From IMG/VR virus record IMGVR_UViG_3300036715_002161, positions 62,001 to 126,000 of that record: 64,000 nucleotides of DNA; one strand, 5' to 3'. Positions within the stretch are counted from its first letter, which is position 1; every line of letters starts with the position of its first letter. Source of the stretch: a virus. Both the position numbers and the translations under genes were made by a program. The notes beneath the pieces were generated by a model. That model ran no database searches. It was not told the origin of the DNA and was given only the letters and a program-made list of their open reading frames with translations. Positions 50,194 through 58,822 of the stretch are shown one piece after another.

Positions 50194-52992
50194 TCAGTTT
50201 CTAATAAAACTTCCTATGCTCTGCAAGGCCTCCGGGGCCTCTGTCAGATTTAATTTCAACACTCTACGAATGGTCCCGTTCATACCCATAGACTTCCTGG
50301 TCTCTTCTACAAAGTACTTAGATTCTCTTATAGAATTATATATGGCCTGCTTGGAAAATACCTCTTCAGTATCATTTCTTTTCTCTTTGTTTACTATTCT
50401 AAAAATCTCAGAGAACCACAGATATAGAAAATCTCCTTCTTGCCGAATATGGTCCGGGGAAATTGGTGGCCTATCTCCTACCTGTAGCCCTTCTAACATT
50501 TCGAAGAATCTAATTACCATGTCGCCCTCTTCCATATTAAGGGTTTCATTGAGACTGGCCTGGCGCATATACCCAAGATAGTCATATTCCGGAAAGTAGG
50601 TTTTGGCCAACAGATTTGCAAAATACCCGGGAATACACCAGTTGATTGCAGTCCTGCTTGGGACACCAAGACTTTGCATGGCATGATTCAAATCTTTGGT
50701 GCCTTTTACTATGGTCTCGGCATCAAGACGGTGGGCATTAGCTATCCAGTGGTATCCTATACCTGACAGAATATCTTTTCTACTAGTAATCCATTCATAG
50801 CTAGTAATCTTCTCTCGACCTTCCTTGGGCACACGGACGATAATACACCTTTGACGGGTGGCATCATCTGAAATAGTATCTTGTCCACCAAGAATAAGGG
50901 TAGACCTAACCTTCTGACTACTAGTGGCAAAAGACTCTTTGGCACCAATAGTCCTACTTATCCGGTTATAGTATCCACGCATTTTACCATAGATCTCTAC
51001 CGACTCCTTATTAGCCCGTAGTTCGTCAATACAAGCTGGCAAACTTGAAAAATAGGCCATCTTTCTACCCCAGCCCACACCTGAGTTCATATTAGGAACA
51101 GTAATCAATCTTGCCTCTGGTGGGCCGAATAGGCTAAGTAACCAACTAAGGACTGTACTTTTACCACGGTCCTTATCTCCCCATAGCATTAAAAAGGGGA
51201 AACCATCTCCAATACGACTGAACAAAAGATTACTATATACTGAGCTCCAACAGAAGCCAACGCTGGTCAGAGCTTCTCCAAGCATGGTCCCATTACGGTT
51301 AAGGTTCAAACTAAGCTGTCTTATAAACCCCTCCAACAAGTCTTCTGACTCTTGGACGGTAAGTCTATCATACAGGGTCAGTACCTTATTACTAAGGAAT
51401 TCCCCGTCTACGTCGTGAGCAGTACTAGAATCAACCGACACCGGTTTTAGCCCGTGTTTTTCATCCGTCCAAATTACTCCTGTTTCATCGGCAACATACT
51501 TTACTCCCAGGTCATTTATAAAATAGTCTTTGAACAACCATCCTTTTAAGGCTTCATGTCTGCCAATAATCTCCGGTATATGGACGACCCTTTCTGTTCC
51601 TTGAGAATATACGTATTCCCAAAGAGAGGTAAGATCCTCTTCTTTGCCATAATAACTGGCATCGGCTGCATTGGCCACCAAGGTTTTGAATAGCTTGGTT
51701 GAGACTTTGGCCTCTGACGGGATTATTAAGGGCTCACTTACATAACCATTATCCTTGGTCAAAATCATTTCTCTTTGACGTTGGCCATCTCTTATAAAGA
51801 TGTTCATCAACTTCATAGTGAAATTGGTTATTTTTACCAAGGTGGGCTCTCCGTCCTTGTAACGGATTTTATAGTAAGCTCCGTCTTTTTCAACAATACC
51901 ATTGACAGTATTACTTTCTGAGGCTTGTTCCTGGGAATAATCAGAGTCTGAAATCCCATAGTCAGGACAACTGGTTACTGCCAAGGCAGACTCAAGGGTG
52001 GCCCCGCCCTTCAGGTACTCATCAATATCTTTACCGTCCAACCGTACTTGTCTAAGAGATGAAAATGAGGTTTTGAGTTTGTTTACTTTTGTACGATAGC
52101 CATCACCAGCCGGATCAGGGTCGAACAGAGTTATGACTTCTCTGTTGGCAAGATTGACTCGTAACCAATCAAGTTGTGTAGATGACACACTACCGATTGT
52201 GGCAATCACCCCAGATTCCCAACCAGCTTCTATTGTGGAGATAAGGTCATTTTCACCCTCTACTACAATTACCGGACCATCCAAAGTTATAGAGTCAGAA
52301 TTGTAGAAACAGTGACCCCTAAGCTTATTTTTATTGGGTAACTGATACTCTAACTGCTTGAGTGGATCTTTAAATGTAAAATGACTAGTATGACTTTTAA
52401 CCTTGTGGGGATAGATAAACACCTTAGAAGGTAGGAAGTCTTTGCCTCTGCGGTTTACAAGTCCAGAGGCCTTTATAAGCTCTTCATCATATCCAAGAGA
52501 AACCAAGTGTGGAACAAGTCCACCATCACTCCATCCTACCTGCATATCCCCTAAGACTTTAGGTAGATGCTTTCTCCGGTCGTGCTGAAACTCCAAAGGT
52601 GTTAACCCATTAAGTTCAGGGCAAGGGCCTGTTTCAAGTAGGATATTATGATAGTAGACTGCCGCCTGATTAAAAATACCCTGGACTGGATTATGATCTT
52701 TGGGTAGGACAACATCATACTCTGTGGACAGAAGCTTTACGGCCTCTACAGGGGTAATGGCCTTGACCTTGGCAGTCAAGGCAATCACATCTCCTGTTTC
52801 GTCACAGGAAAAGCACTTGTAGAAGGACTCCTTTTCAGTCTTCTTAATTCTAAAACAATCTCTATGATTACAAAATGGGCACTCTTTATCCTCTGGTTCA
52901 AAAGTAGATTCGCCAATGGCCCTATACTCGGTTGAAAATAACTTCTCTGCTACATCAATTATATCTACTTGGTCTTTGACCGTGGCGAACAT
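50194..52992 (-). CDS. primase-helicase (CHC2 zinc finger, TOPRIM, P-loop helicase)
   Basis: 932 residues. Zinc finger: CPFCNHRDCF (Cys38, 41, 46) and YKCFSC (60, 63). TOPRIM: VIVVEGENDL with Glu245, and FDPDPAGDG with Asp291/Asp293. After a linker (about 330-590) comes a P-loop ATPase: MLWGDKDRGKST (Lys611 or so), PACIDELRANKESVEIYGK, ILGGQDTISDDATRQRCIIV (sensor and Arg finger), of the DUF927/SF3-like kind instead of the RecA-like DnaB kind. Role: primes and unwinds at the phage fork. It is followed by the glycosyltransferase and nuclease genes. Confidence 0.88.
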   Translation of the reverse strand: MFATVKDQVDIIDVAEKLFSTEYRAIGESTFEPEDKECPFCNHRDCFRIKKTEKESFYKCFSCDETGDVIALTAKVKAITPVEAVKLLSTEYDVVLPKDHNPVQGIFNQAAVYYHNILLETGPCPELNGLTPLEFQHDRRKHLPKVLGDMQVGWSDGGLVPHLVSLGYDEELIKASGLVNRRGKDFLPSKVFIYPHKVKSHTSHFTFKDPLKQLEYQLPNKNKLRGHCFYNSDSITLDGPVIVVEGENDLISTIEAGWESGVIATIGSVSSTQLDWLRVNLANREVITLFDPDPAGDGYRTKVNKLKTSFSSLRQVRLDGKDIDEYLKGGATLESALAVTSCPDYGISDSDYSQEQASESNTVNGIVEKDGAYYKIRYKDGEPTLVKITNFTMKLMNIFIRDGQRQREMILTKDNGYVSEPLIIPSEAKVSTKLFKTLVANAADASYYGKEEDLTSLWEYVYSQGTERVVHIPEIIGRHEALKGWLFKDYFINDLGVKYVADETGVIWTDEKHGLKPVSVDSSTAHDVDGEFLSNKVLTLYDRLTVQESEDLLEGFIRQLSLNLNRNGTMLGEALTSVGFCWSSVYSNLLFSRIGDGFPFLMLWGDKDRGKSTVLSWLLSLFGPPEARLITVPNMNSGVGWGRKMAYFSSLPACIDELRANKESVEIYGKMRGYYNRISRTIGAKESFATSSQKVRSTLILGGQDTISDDATRQRCIIVRVPKEGREKITSYEWITSRKDILSGIGYHWIANAHRLDAETIVKGTKDLNHAMQSLGVPSRTAINWCIPGYFANLLAKTYFPEYDYLGYMRQASLNETLNMEEGDMVIRFFEMLEGLQVGDRPPISPDHIRQEGDFLYLWFSEIFRIVNKEKRNDTEEVFSKQAIYNSIRESKYFVEETRKSMGMNGTIRRVLKLNLTEAPEALQSIGSFIRN

Positions 52993-52997
52993 CTACT

Positions 52998-54080
52998 TCA
53001 CTCCGATAATAGGGTTATTAAGGTACGCTGCCATATGGCAGTAGATTTATCACTATAATTATTTAAGAATCTACGGTTAAGCTTATGGACTCCTACTTTT
53101 GATAAAGATAAGGCCCGCTTCATAGTAGTTACTACACTACCTACATCATTAGGATCTGCTGCAAACATTTGATTAACCCATTTGATTTCTGGGGAAACTA
53201 CCACTGGTACATGTTGGCTGACAAAATCGGCAGTGACAATATTAAAAGTCTCTGAAAAGCTTACCTGAGTTCCTAAGTCCATGGTAGCTACCACATTTAA
53301 GAAATCATCATGGTTGTACCAATTATGAGAAATTAGTTTATGTCTTGGGTGATCTTTAAATACGGCCCTGAGATTACTCAGGACAGGGTTGCCATGCATC
53401 TCTAGTCTAGCCCCATTAATATGGAACTCCATTTTTTTTTCCAGGGAATCAGCTACCTCTATTGAGGCTAAAGCCTGTACCAGGTGATTCTTAAATGGTC
53501 TAATGGCCCCAAAACAGCCTATTTTTAAAACCCCATTTGAAGGTAAGCAGGTAATATGTTTCTTCTCTGGGGGTATAGAGTAGATGTTTGGTAGGTATAT
53601 CACTGAATTTTTACCAACAAGTCTAGGGTTAAAGCTTAAGGCCCAATTATAGGCATCATCGGCAGCGTCTTCTGAATTAAAGGCAAGCTTAATACCTTGT
53701 TCTAAGTAGCCTCTAATCCACTCAAAAATCATACCCTCAACTGCGGCAAATTCCGTATTACTATGACTGCGCACCATCCAGGTCACATGCGGGTATAGTT
53801 TTTTCAGCTCGGCAAACTTACTTGGAACTACCCAAAACCCCTCTATTATGACAAGCTCAGGTCTAAAAGTAGAAACCTCACGATCAATACTATTATTATC
53901 TACTACATCTACAATCTTGGCCTCTACTACCTTTTTAGCATTTAGGGCATCAACTATAAAACGTACTGAGTTATACAACCCAGAACATTTAGTTGGTAAA
54001 CCTACACTGCCTCCATAGTAGTCAGATGACCAACTACTATTACGTTGTTTACATATAAATAAAACTCGTTCTTTTCTCAT
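52998..54080 (-). CDS. GT-B glycosyltransferase (GT4-like)
   Basis: 360 residues. The N-terminal Rossmann part begins RVLFICKQRNSSWSSDYYGG, the C-terminal part has VLKIGCFGAIRPFKNHLVQA, then FHINGARLEMHG and SFSETFNIVTADFVSQHVPV, the usual GT4 nucleotide-sugar binding blocks (the last is the E-x7-E-like element). Coupled to the nuclease gene (overlap 4 nt). Acceptor unknown: modified DNA bases in this replication neighbourhood, or envelope sugars. No base hydroxylase or hydroxymethylase gene is in the window. Confidence 0.75.
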   Translation of the reverse strand: MRKERVLFICKQRNSSWSSDYYGGSVGLPTKCSGLYNSVRFIVDALNAKKVVEAKIVDVVDNNSIDREVSTFRPELVIIEGFWVVPSKFAELKKLYPHVTWMVRSHSNTEFAAVEGMIFEWIRGYLEQGIKLAFNSEDAADDAYNWALSFNPRLVGKNSVIYLPNIYSIPPEKKHITCLPSNGVLKIGCFGAIRPFKNHLVQALASIEVADSLEKKMEFHINGARLEMHGNPVLSNLRAVFKDHPRHKLISHNWYNHDDFLNVVATMDLGTQVSFSETFNIVTADFVSQHVPVVVSPEIKWVNQMFAADPNDVGSVVTTMKRALSLSKVGVHKLNRRFLNNYSDKSTAIWQRTLITLLSE

Positions 54081-54976
54081 TTGATTTCCTTAATCTCAAA
54101 ATATCTTTTAGTTGACAATTCTATTGGCTTTAATTCACCGGATTTGCATTCTACTCTGTAGTCGCAATATTTACAACTATTACAAGATATGTGCTTGAAG
54201 AATCCAAGGTCATCTACTCGGTCTATACTAGCCTGAATGCCTGAGGTCAGCCCATGTAGCAGCTTTGTTTCAACTTCTTCGACAGAGGAGTATTCTCCCA
54301 TTTTGGTTTGTCCAGCCCTAATGAAGTGAACTCCGGATTGAGCTCCGGTTAATTTCTCGACACCATAATGGAATAATACCTTATAAGTGTTTAGCTGCCC
54401 TGCGAAATTCTTAACTCCCATTTCTGCCGGAGCTCCTGTCTTATGATCTATTAGAATAACGTCTTTATTTTCCAATTGAATACAGAGATCAATTACACCT
54501 CTGAAGAAGACATCTTCTCCAAAAAATCCTGTGGGCCTCCATTGGTCATCACAACCAATTCTTAGTTCAGTAAAATATCTCTTAACCTTATTAACCCTTT
54601 CGAACTCCCTTAGTTTAGAGGCGAAAGTCTCAATACTCATTTCTAGCGTCTCTACCTGGGCTTCCCAGTAAGGGTCTAATATAGGAGTAAATTCTCTTTT
54701 AGTGGCCAAAAAAGAGTTTTGGACAGACTTACCTTGTATTACAAGTTCACAGATACGGTGGGCCGCCTTACCTACCTCAGTAACCAAGCTAAAAGGAGGT
54801 TGGGGAGTCTTAACCTTCAATATATACTTAAGGTAAAAATTAAAAGGGCAAGACTGTAACATCTTATACTTGGAAAAACTCCAGGCACCCAGGCCAAACA
54901 TACCAAAATTTAAACTAGCAGGATCTTCAAAAGACGCTTGTTCTGCTTTTATAATTATTTCAGTTAAAGTTGACAT
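54077..54976 (-). CDS. Cas4/RecB-like PD-(D/E)XK nuclease with Fe-S cysteines
   Basis: 299 residues. WSFSKYKMLQSCPFNFYLKY (first Cys 43), GKAAHRICE (His), FRGVIDLCIQ (Asp), VILIDHKTGAPAE (Asp-x-Lys), GQLNTYKVL (Q/Y), and CNSCKYCDYRVEC near the end. One Cys early and three or four late form the 4Fe-4S pattern of Cas4/AddB. Family role: DNA end processing by exonuclease. Its place next to primase and a Cys-rich protein suggests recombination-dependent replication. It is not in a CRISPR context. Confidence 0.85.
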   Translation of the reverse strand: MSTLTEIIIKAEQASFEDPASLNFGMFGLGAWSFSKYKMLQSCPFNFYLKYILKVKTPQPPFSLVTEVGKAAHRICELVIQGKSVQNSFLATKREFTPILDPYWEAQVETLEMSIETFASKLREFERVNKVKRYFTELRIGCDDQWRPTGFFGEDVFFRGVIDLCIQLENKDVILIDHKTGAPAEMGVKNFAGQLNTYKVLFHYGVEKLTGAQSGVHFIRAGQTKMGEYSSVEEVETKLLHGLTSGIQASIDRVDDLGFFKHISCNSCKYCDYRVECKSGELKPIELSTKRYFEIKEIK

Positions 54977-55390
54977 CTAATGTTTACTTCCTTTTGTGTC
55001 AAATACTAGTCCACCATGTTGTACTACCTCGGCCAACTTTTCAGTTAATTCCTCAGTAGATTTTTGCTCATACTGCTCCGTAGTGGTAGTCTTGATATAT
55101 TTAGAATACATATTACTGTATTCTGGTCTTAAGAACATAACCCATTTCACATTAGATTTCAGTAATCTGAGATAGACTTGATCTCTTATATACGGTTCTA
55201 CCGTCTTCACCCCATCTCTTAAAATGACAATGGCGGGCAAGGTTAGTAAAAAAGAGTCTTCGGTTTCTTCAAGTAATACAGCCATAAAATTAGTATCATC
55301 TTTATCTCCCAGGACAAAGGCTCTTGGACCTGGCTTACTGGAGAAAAGTAATATATCTACTGGCTCTGTTTCAGATACATCTTCGGTCAT
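54977..55390 (-). CDS. hypothetical protein in replication cluster
   Basis: 137 residues, beta-rich in the middle (FVLGDKDDTNFMAVLLEETE, SFLLTLPAIVILRDGVKTVE), helical at the end. Directly between the Cas4-like nuclease and the Cys-rich protein; a replication accessory role is inferred only from context. Confidence 0.55.
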   Translation of the reverse strand: MTEDVSETEPVDILLFSSKPGPRAFVLGDKDDTNFMAVLLEETEDSFLLTLPAIVILRDGVKTVEPYIRDQVYLRLLKSNVKWVMFLRPEYSNMYSKYIKTTTTEQYEQKSTEELTEKLAEVVQHGGLVFDTKGSKH

Positions 55391-55433
55391 ATACTTCCTT
55401 TAATAAATGCACTGGCCTGCATTCATTTTTAAT

Positions 55434-56282
55434 TTACATAGTGTACTTGCTAGATCCAGAAACGGCAGCCGTTACTTCTGGCTCCAAAACTTGAACAGTG
55501 GTCACTTCAGACTCATCCAATTCCATGTGGCTAGGCAGGGCCATAGGGGTTGCACTGGTCAGACTTTTGACGTAATCATAGAATTTGGCCAGGGACTCTT
55601 CCCGATTTGCACTAATCTGATCGAACAATTCTTGAAGGAATGGTAGTGAATCTTTGGCCGAGGTGGTGTCATTAGCCGCCAATAGCACTTCCACATTCTT
55701 TGACTTTTTAGAAGTCTCGGTAGTAAGAGTATATTGACGTTTATAAGTAGAAACACCGTTCTTAGACATCAAACTCATCCAGGCAGTACCGTTGGAATAG
55801 TTCGACTTACTAAAGTTTACCATAAATACTTTGTCCAATTCTGGCGTGGTGGCCATTACTGTTACAGTAGTATTACACTGACTTTTATTGTTCTCTTCGT
55901 CAAATTTAGAATACTGGCAGCTTGAGCAATTACCAAACCGGAACCCAACCTTTGTGTCCTGACTACTGCAAATTACACGACTATTATTTTGATCTGGATC
56001 CCAGTATTGACGACCTTTCCATGCTCGAAGTGGAATTACCGTCAGAGGCTGTTCAAATACCGTATCACGAATGACTATAGAACCAATTACAGCCGACTTG
56101 GGGAGCTTGGAGCGGTCGCTTGTGCCTTGGACTACTTTAAGGGAGTCTGGACGCCACTCAATTGGGTTATCGCCAATCCCCTCTACTACTTCCCCCATTT
56201 TAGAGACAAGCTCTGCGGCACCGGCCTTGATTTTTGCAGGTAGGGTCGTTGCCAGTTCTGCTAATTTATCTAAGTTTTTCAT
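55434..56282 (-). CDS. possible single-stranded DNA-binding or zinc protein
   Basis: 282 residues. Beta-rich with four Cys (ICSSQDTKVGFRFGNCSSCQ, then SQCNTT) that can hold one zinc, and a Ser/Thr-rich acidic tail (MELDESEVTTVQVLEPEVTA), as ssDNA-binding proteins often have. A protein of this look is common next to phage Cas4-like nucleases. No OB-fold motif can be proved by eye. Confidence 0.5.
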   Translation of the reverse strand: MKNLDKLAELATTLPAKIKAGAAELVSKMGEVVEGIGDNPIEWRPDSLKVVQGTSDRSKLPKSAVIGSIVIRDTVFEQPLTVIPLRAWKGRQYWDPDQNNSRVICSSQDTKVGFRFGNCSSCQYSKFDEENNKSQCNTTVTVMATTPELDKVFMVNFSKSNYSNGTAWMSLMSKNGVSTYKRQYTLTTETSKKSKNVEVLLAANDTTSAKDSLPFLQELFDQISANREESLAKFYDYVKSLTSATPMALPSHMELDESEVTTVQVLEPEVTAAVSGSSKYTM

Positions 56283-56465
56283 TTAATTTTCCTGTAATGT
56301 AAAAAAGTTACTATTGATTGCTTCTGCTAATTCAGTCAGAGTAAACCCCCAGGAGTCCTGGAGCCTATCGCTGACCACCCCTTGGTGAAAAAGAATAAGG
56401 TCTGATTCTGTTATGATCGGTGACCCAGACTTCTCCATCATACTAGTTATACCATCATTATTCAT
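56283..56465 (-). CDS. small hypothetical protein
   Basis: 60 residues; its stop abuts the ATG of the next gene. Begins MNNDGITSMMEKSGSPIITE. No family recognised. Confidence 0.5.
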   Translation of the reverse strand: MNNDGITSMMEKSGSPIITESDLILFHQGVVSDRLQDSWGFTLTELAEAINSNFFTLQEN

Positions 56466-56470
56466 AATGT

Positions 56471-56656
56471 TTAACTGATATTAAATTGTACTTCAAACGA
56501 ACGTGAGTCTAGATAGCCACCACGTTTAGGATCTGATCCCATCATTAAGGAGTAGACTTCGTCTAATTCTTGGAGGGCCTGTTCCGAGGTCTCTCTTGAA
56601 GTTAAGACCAATCTATGTTCTTTATCTGATATTTTCAGAAGTTCTACTTTAATCAT
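56471..56656 (-). CDS. small hypothetical protein
   Basis: 61 residues, 5 nt before the next gene. Strand-helix-strand look (VELLKISDKEHRLVLTSRET, FEVQFNIS). No family recognised. Confidence 0.5.
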   Translation of the reverse strand: MIKVELLKISDKEHRLVLTSRETSEQALQELDEVYSLMMGSDPKRGGYLDSRSFEVQFNIS

Positions 56657-56677
56657 TTCTCGCTTTCTTTAAAAAGT

Positions 56678-57829
56678 CTATTCTACAGGGGTAGTATCAT
56701 ATGTCAAGATAAATATCTTATCTCTATACTTAATGGCCCATTCTTTCCAATTTATTTCTCTGGTCTGGAATCCACCCCCCGGCGGGTTTTCATTCAAGTA
56801 TAAATTCATAAGCATACCCATGACTTCTGGCATTTCTGTCTGGGCCTTTATGGCAAATTCTTTCCGGCCCAAGGTTTTGTTCTGATCAAAGAAGTGTTCA
56901 GTACGGCTTACCCATCCATTAAAAATAGGTAATATGACATTCTCCATTTCCTGAACCATATTCAGGGCAGCTGGGTCGTCCCAGAACATTGCTCGAAGGT
57001 CGTCAGCCCCCTCATTGATGACTACTTCAAAAAGCCTGGATGGGCAGGTAATACTATCTTTAGTCTTATGAAGGGTCAGGTACTTTGTATTTTTAACCTT
57101 TACATTATAAGTAGACCCATCAGCCTGGGCTATTTTTATTACGTAACCTTCTCCAGAGGTCTCGGCCCGGATGTCATCTACTACTTTCTGCTGCTGAAGT
57201 CCTGGCTGGTAGATGGTAAAGTCCACCATTCTACATAGGTCAATACCAAGTATAGACAAGAGTTCTGTGTCAATAGTATCTCCCGAGTCTTTATCTCTTA
57301 GCTGTAATACGGTCAACCTTTCATCTTGATATGGCACCACAATCCTGTTTGTAGGAGAGGTGTATTCCATATTAGTGGTAAACCCTAAAAGCTCTAAGTT
57401 TAGAATGATTTGTTTGAAAGATGCATTATTTGGCTGATCTAAAAAAGCCATGGCAGCTAAGGCCTGGTCTGATTCCAAGGAGCCTTTGGACTTAAGAAAA
57501 AGCTCTCCCTCCAATAAGTAGCTGGAGATAAGAGAACCGTCCATTTTTACCATTTGACATAAAAACTCGCCCTGAGTATGATCTACTCCACCCTCTTCGT
57601 AGTTGAAGAATTTTTCCATCGGTAGACTTATCAACTTAACATTTTCCGGGTCGGTGATGTCAAACATAGTCCCTCTACAATTCTTGGCTCCAGGCCTTTG
57701 AAATTCTGTCCAAGAAGACAGCCTATAATTAAAAATCCTCAGGGTTCTATTTAGCTTAAAAAAGTCTTTGAAGAAAAAAGGACTTTCGTCCCCCACCAGG
57801 TTCATCAAATCTATATATAATGTTTTCAT
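56678..57829 (-). CDS. RNA ligase, Rnl1-type
   Basis: 383 residues, the length of T4 Rnl1. RIFNYRLSSWTEFQRPGAKN followed by CRGTMFDI (Arg52), LPMEKFFNYEEGG, motif I VKMDGSLISS (Lys95), motif III LEGELFLKSKGSL, motif IV GEGYVIKI, and motif V KVKNTKYLTLHKTKD. All adenylyltransferase motifs are present. Family role in T4: reseals tRNAs cut by host anticodon nucleases. Start coupled by ATGA to the HNH-like gene. Confidence 0.88.
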   Translation of the reverse strand: MKTLYIDLMNLVGDESPFFFKDFFKLNRTLRIFNYRLSSWTEFQRPGAKNCRGTMFDITDPENVKLISLPMEKFFNYEEGGVDHTQGEFLCQMVKMDGSLISSYLLEGELFLKSKGSLESDQALAAMAFLDQPNNASFKQIILNLELLGFTTNMEYTSPTNRIVVPYQDERLTVLQLRDKDSGDTIDTELLSILGIDLCRMVDFTIYQPGLQQQKVVDDIRAETSGEGYVIKIAQADGSTYNVKVKNTKYLTLHKTKDSITCPSRLFEVVINEGADDLRAMFWDDPAALNMVQEMENVILPIFNGWVSRTEHFFDQNKTLGRKEFAIKAQTEMPEVMGMLMNLYLNENPPGGGFQTREINWKEWAIKYRDKIFILTYDTTPVE

Positions 57830-58260
57830 TTACACTCCAAAGGCCCAACCCATTTTTCATAGGCTGCAACCCAATTTTGAGAAATTTCTTTTTGGGCCTC
57901 TACCAAAGTAATTTTGCCACTACAGACAAGCCTGTTCAACTTGGTCTCTATGACGTCCTTTTTTCTGGCGCCACAAATCCCTGCATACAGCTGAGGCTGT
58001 AGATTACCAATGTCTGTTGGGTGTCCACCTAGCCCTAGGTTTTCTACGTGGTCTTCTTCATAATCGGCTAGATTTTTATCAGGTAGATTCCGGGCCTTTA
58101 TCTGGGCTACCTTTACCCTATTAGTATAACTAACTGGTGGTCTTATCGTCTCAGTCCAGCCGACAACACAGATGGTGGAGTGAATATTTTCCTGATTAAC
58201 GGCTGGATTACTAACCCCAGGAGAAAGTAATAAGTTTCCTACTAATAATAAAGTTTTCAA
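57826..58260 (-). CDS. exported HNH-like protein
   Basis: 144 residues with a short hydrophobic start (MKTLLLVGNLLLSPGVSNPA). Motifs ENIHSTICVVGWTETIRPPV, YEEDHVENLGLGGHPTDIGN and LQPQ form a treble-clef HNH-type pattern (DH...N...GG), followed by KLNRLVCSGKITLVEAQKEI. This combination is frequent in bacteria and phages and its biochemical role is not known to me. Coupled to the phosphoesterase gene by ATGA. Confidence 0.65.
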   Translation of the reverse strand: MKTLLLVGNLLLSPGVSNPAVNQENIHSTICVVGWTETIRPPVSYTNRVKVAQIKARNLPDKNLADYEEDHVENLGLGGHPTDIGNLQPQLYAGICGARKKDVIETKLNRLVCSGKITLVEAQKEISQNWVAAYEKWVGPLECK

Positions 58261-58775
58261 TTTTTGGTCCTATCCACTAATTCTAAAAGGTCTTCTAGTA
58301 AGACGGGTTTCATCCCGTAGTTACCCGTCCAGACATCAAACCTATTTTTTACGATTTCTGAAGTCCCATGACTATGGCCATGAAGGTGTAGACTATTGTA
58401 ATACTTTTTATTCCAGGATTCAATAGGGTAGTGGAACAGGGCAATATCAGTACCATAACCATTATAGTTCTTCAAGAATAAATAATCCTGAATAGAGTGG
58501 AAACACCTTTTATAATTATCTGTATGATCGTGGTTCCCTTTGATCAGGTGCTTTCTACCATTAAGACTATTAAGAATTTCCTTGGTTTTTTCCACCTTAT
58601 GAAATGATACATCTCCCAGGTGAAAGACAATGTCTTCTGGATCCACCAAGGCATTCCAATTATCAATCATATCCCTATCCATATCATCTGCATTTGCATA
58701 TGGTAAGTTACAGAACCTGATAATATTAGTATGTCCGAAGTGAGTGTCTGAGGTAAACCATGTTTTTATTGACAT
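58257..58775 (-). CDS. second metallophosphoesterase
   Basis: 172 residues from the ATG at 58775 (MSIKTWFTSDTHFGHTNIIR); a longer frame to 58868 would overlap the divergent sigma gene. Metal motifs: SDTHFGH, HLGDVSFH, GNHDHTDNY, LFHYPIES, HLHGHSHG. All are present. It resembles small phage phosphoesterases of about 170-180 residues. No clear Shine-Dalgarno sequence is seen, and only 47 nt separate it from the sigma gene. Confidence 0.78.
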   Translation of the reverse strand: MSIKTWFTSDTHFGHTNIIRFCNLPYANADDMDRDMIDNWNALVDPEDIVFHLGDVSFHKVEKTKEILNSLNGRKHLIKGNHDHTDNYKRCFHSIQDYLFLKNYNGYGTDIALFHYPIESWNKKYYNSLHLHGHSHGTSEIVKNRFDVWTGNYGMKPVLLEDLLELVDRTKN

Positions 58776-58795
58776 ATTTTTTAAAGTACTATACA
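58769..58795 (+). promoter_or_regulatory. sigma-70-like promoter for sigma gene
   Basis: TTGACA (58769-58774), 15 nt, TATACA (58790-58795). The spacer is short for sigma-70. Start would be near 58802, 21 nt before the ATG at 58823. It would let host polymerase express the phage sigma gene. Confidence 0.5.
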
Positions 58796-58822
58796 GTTGA
58801 TAGATAACAACAGGATATAAAA

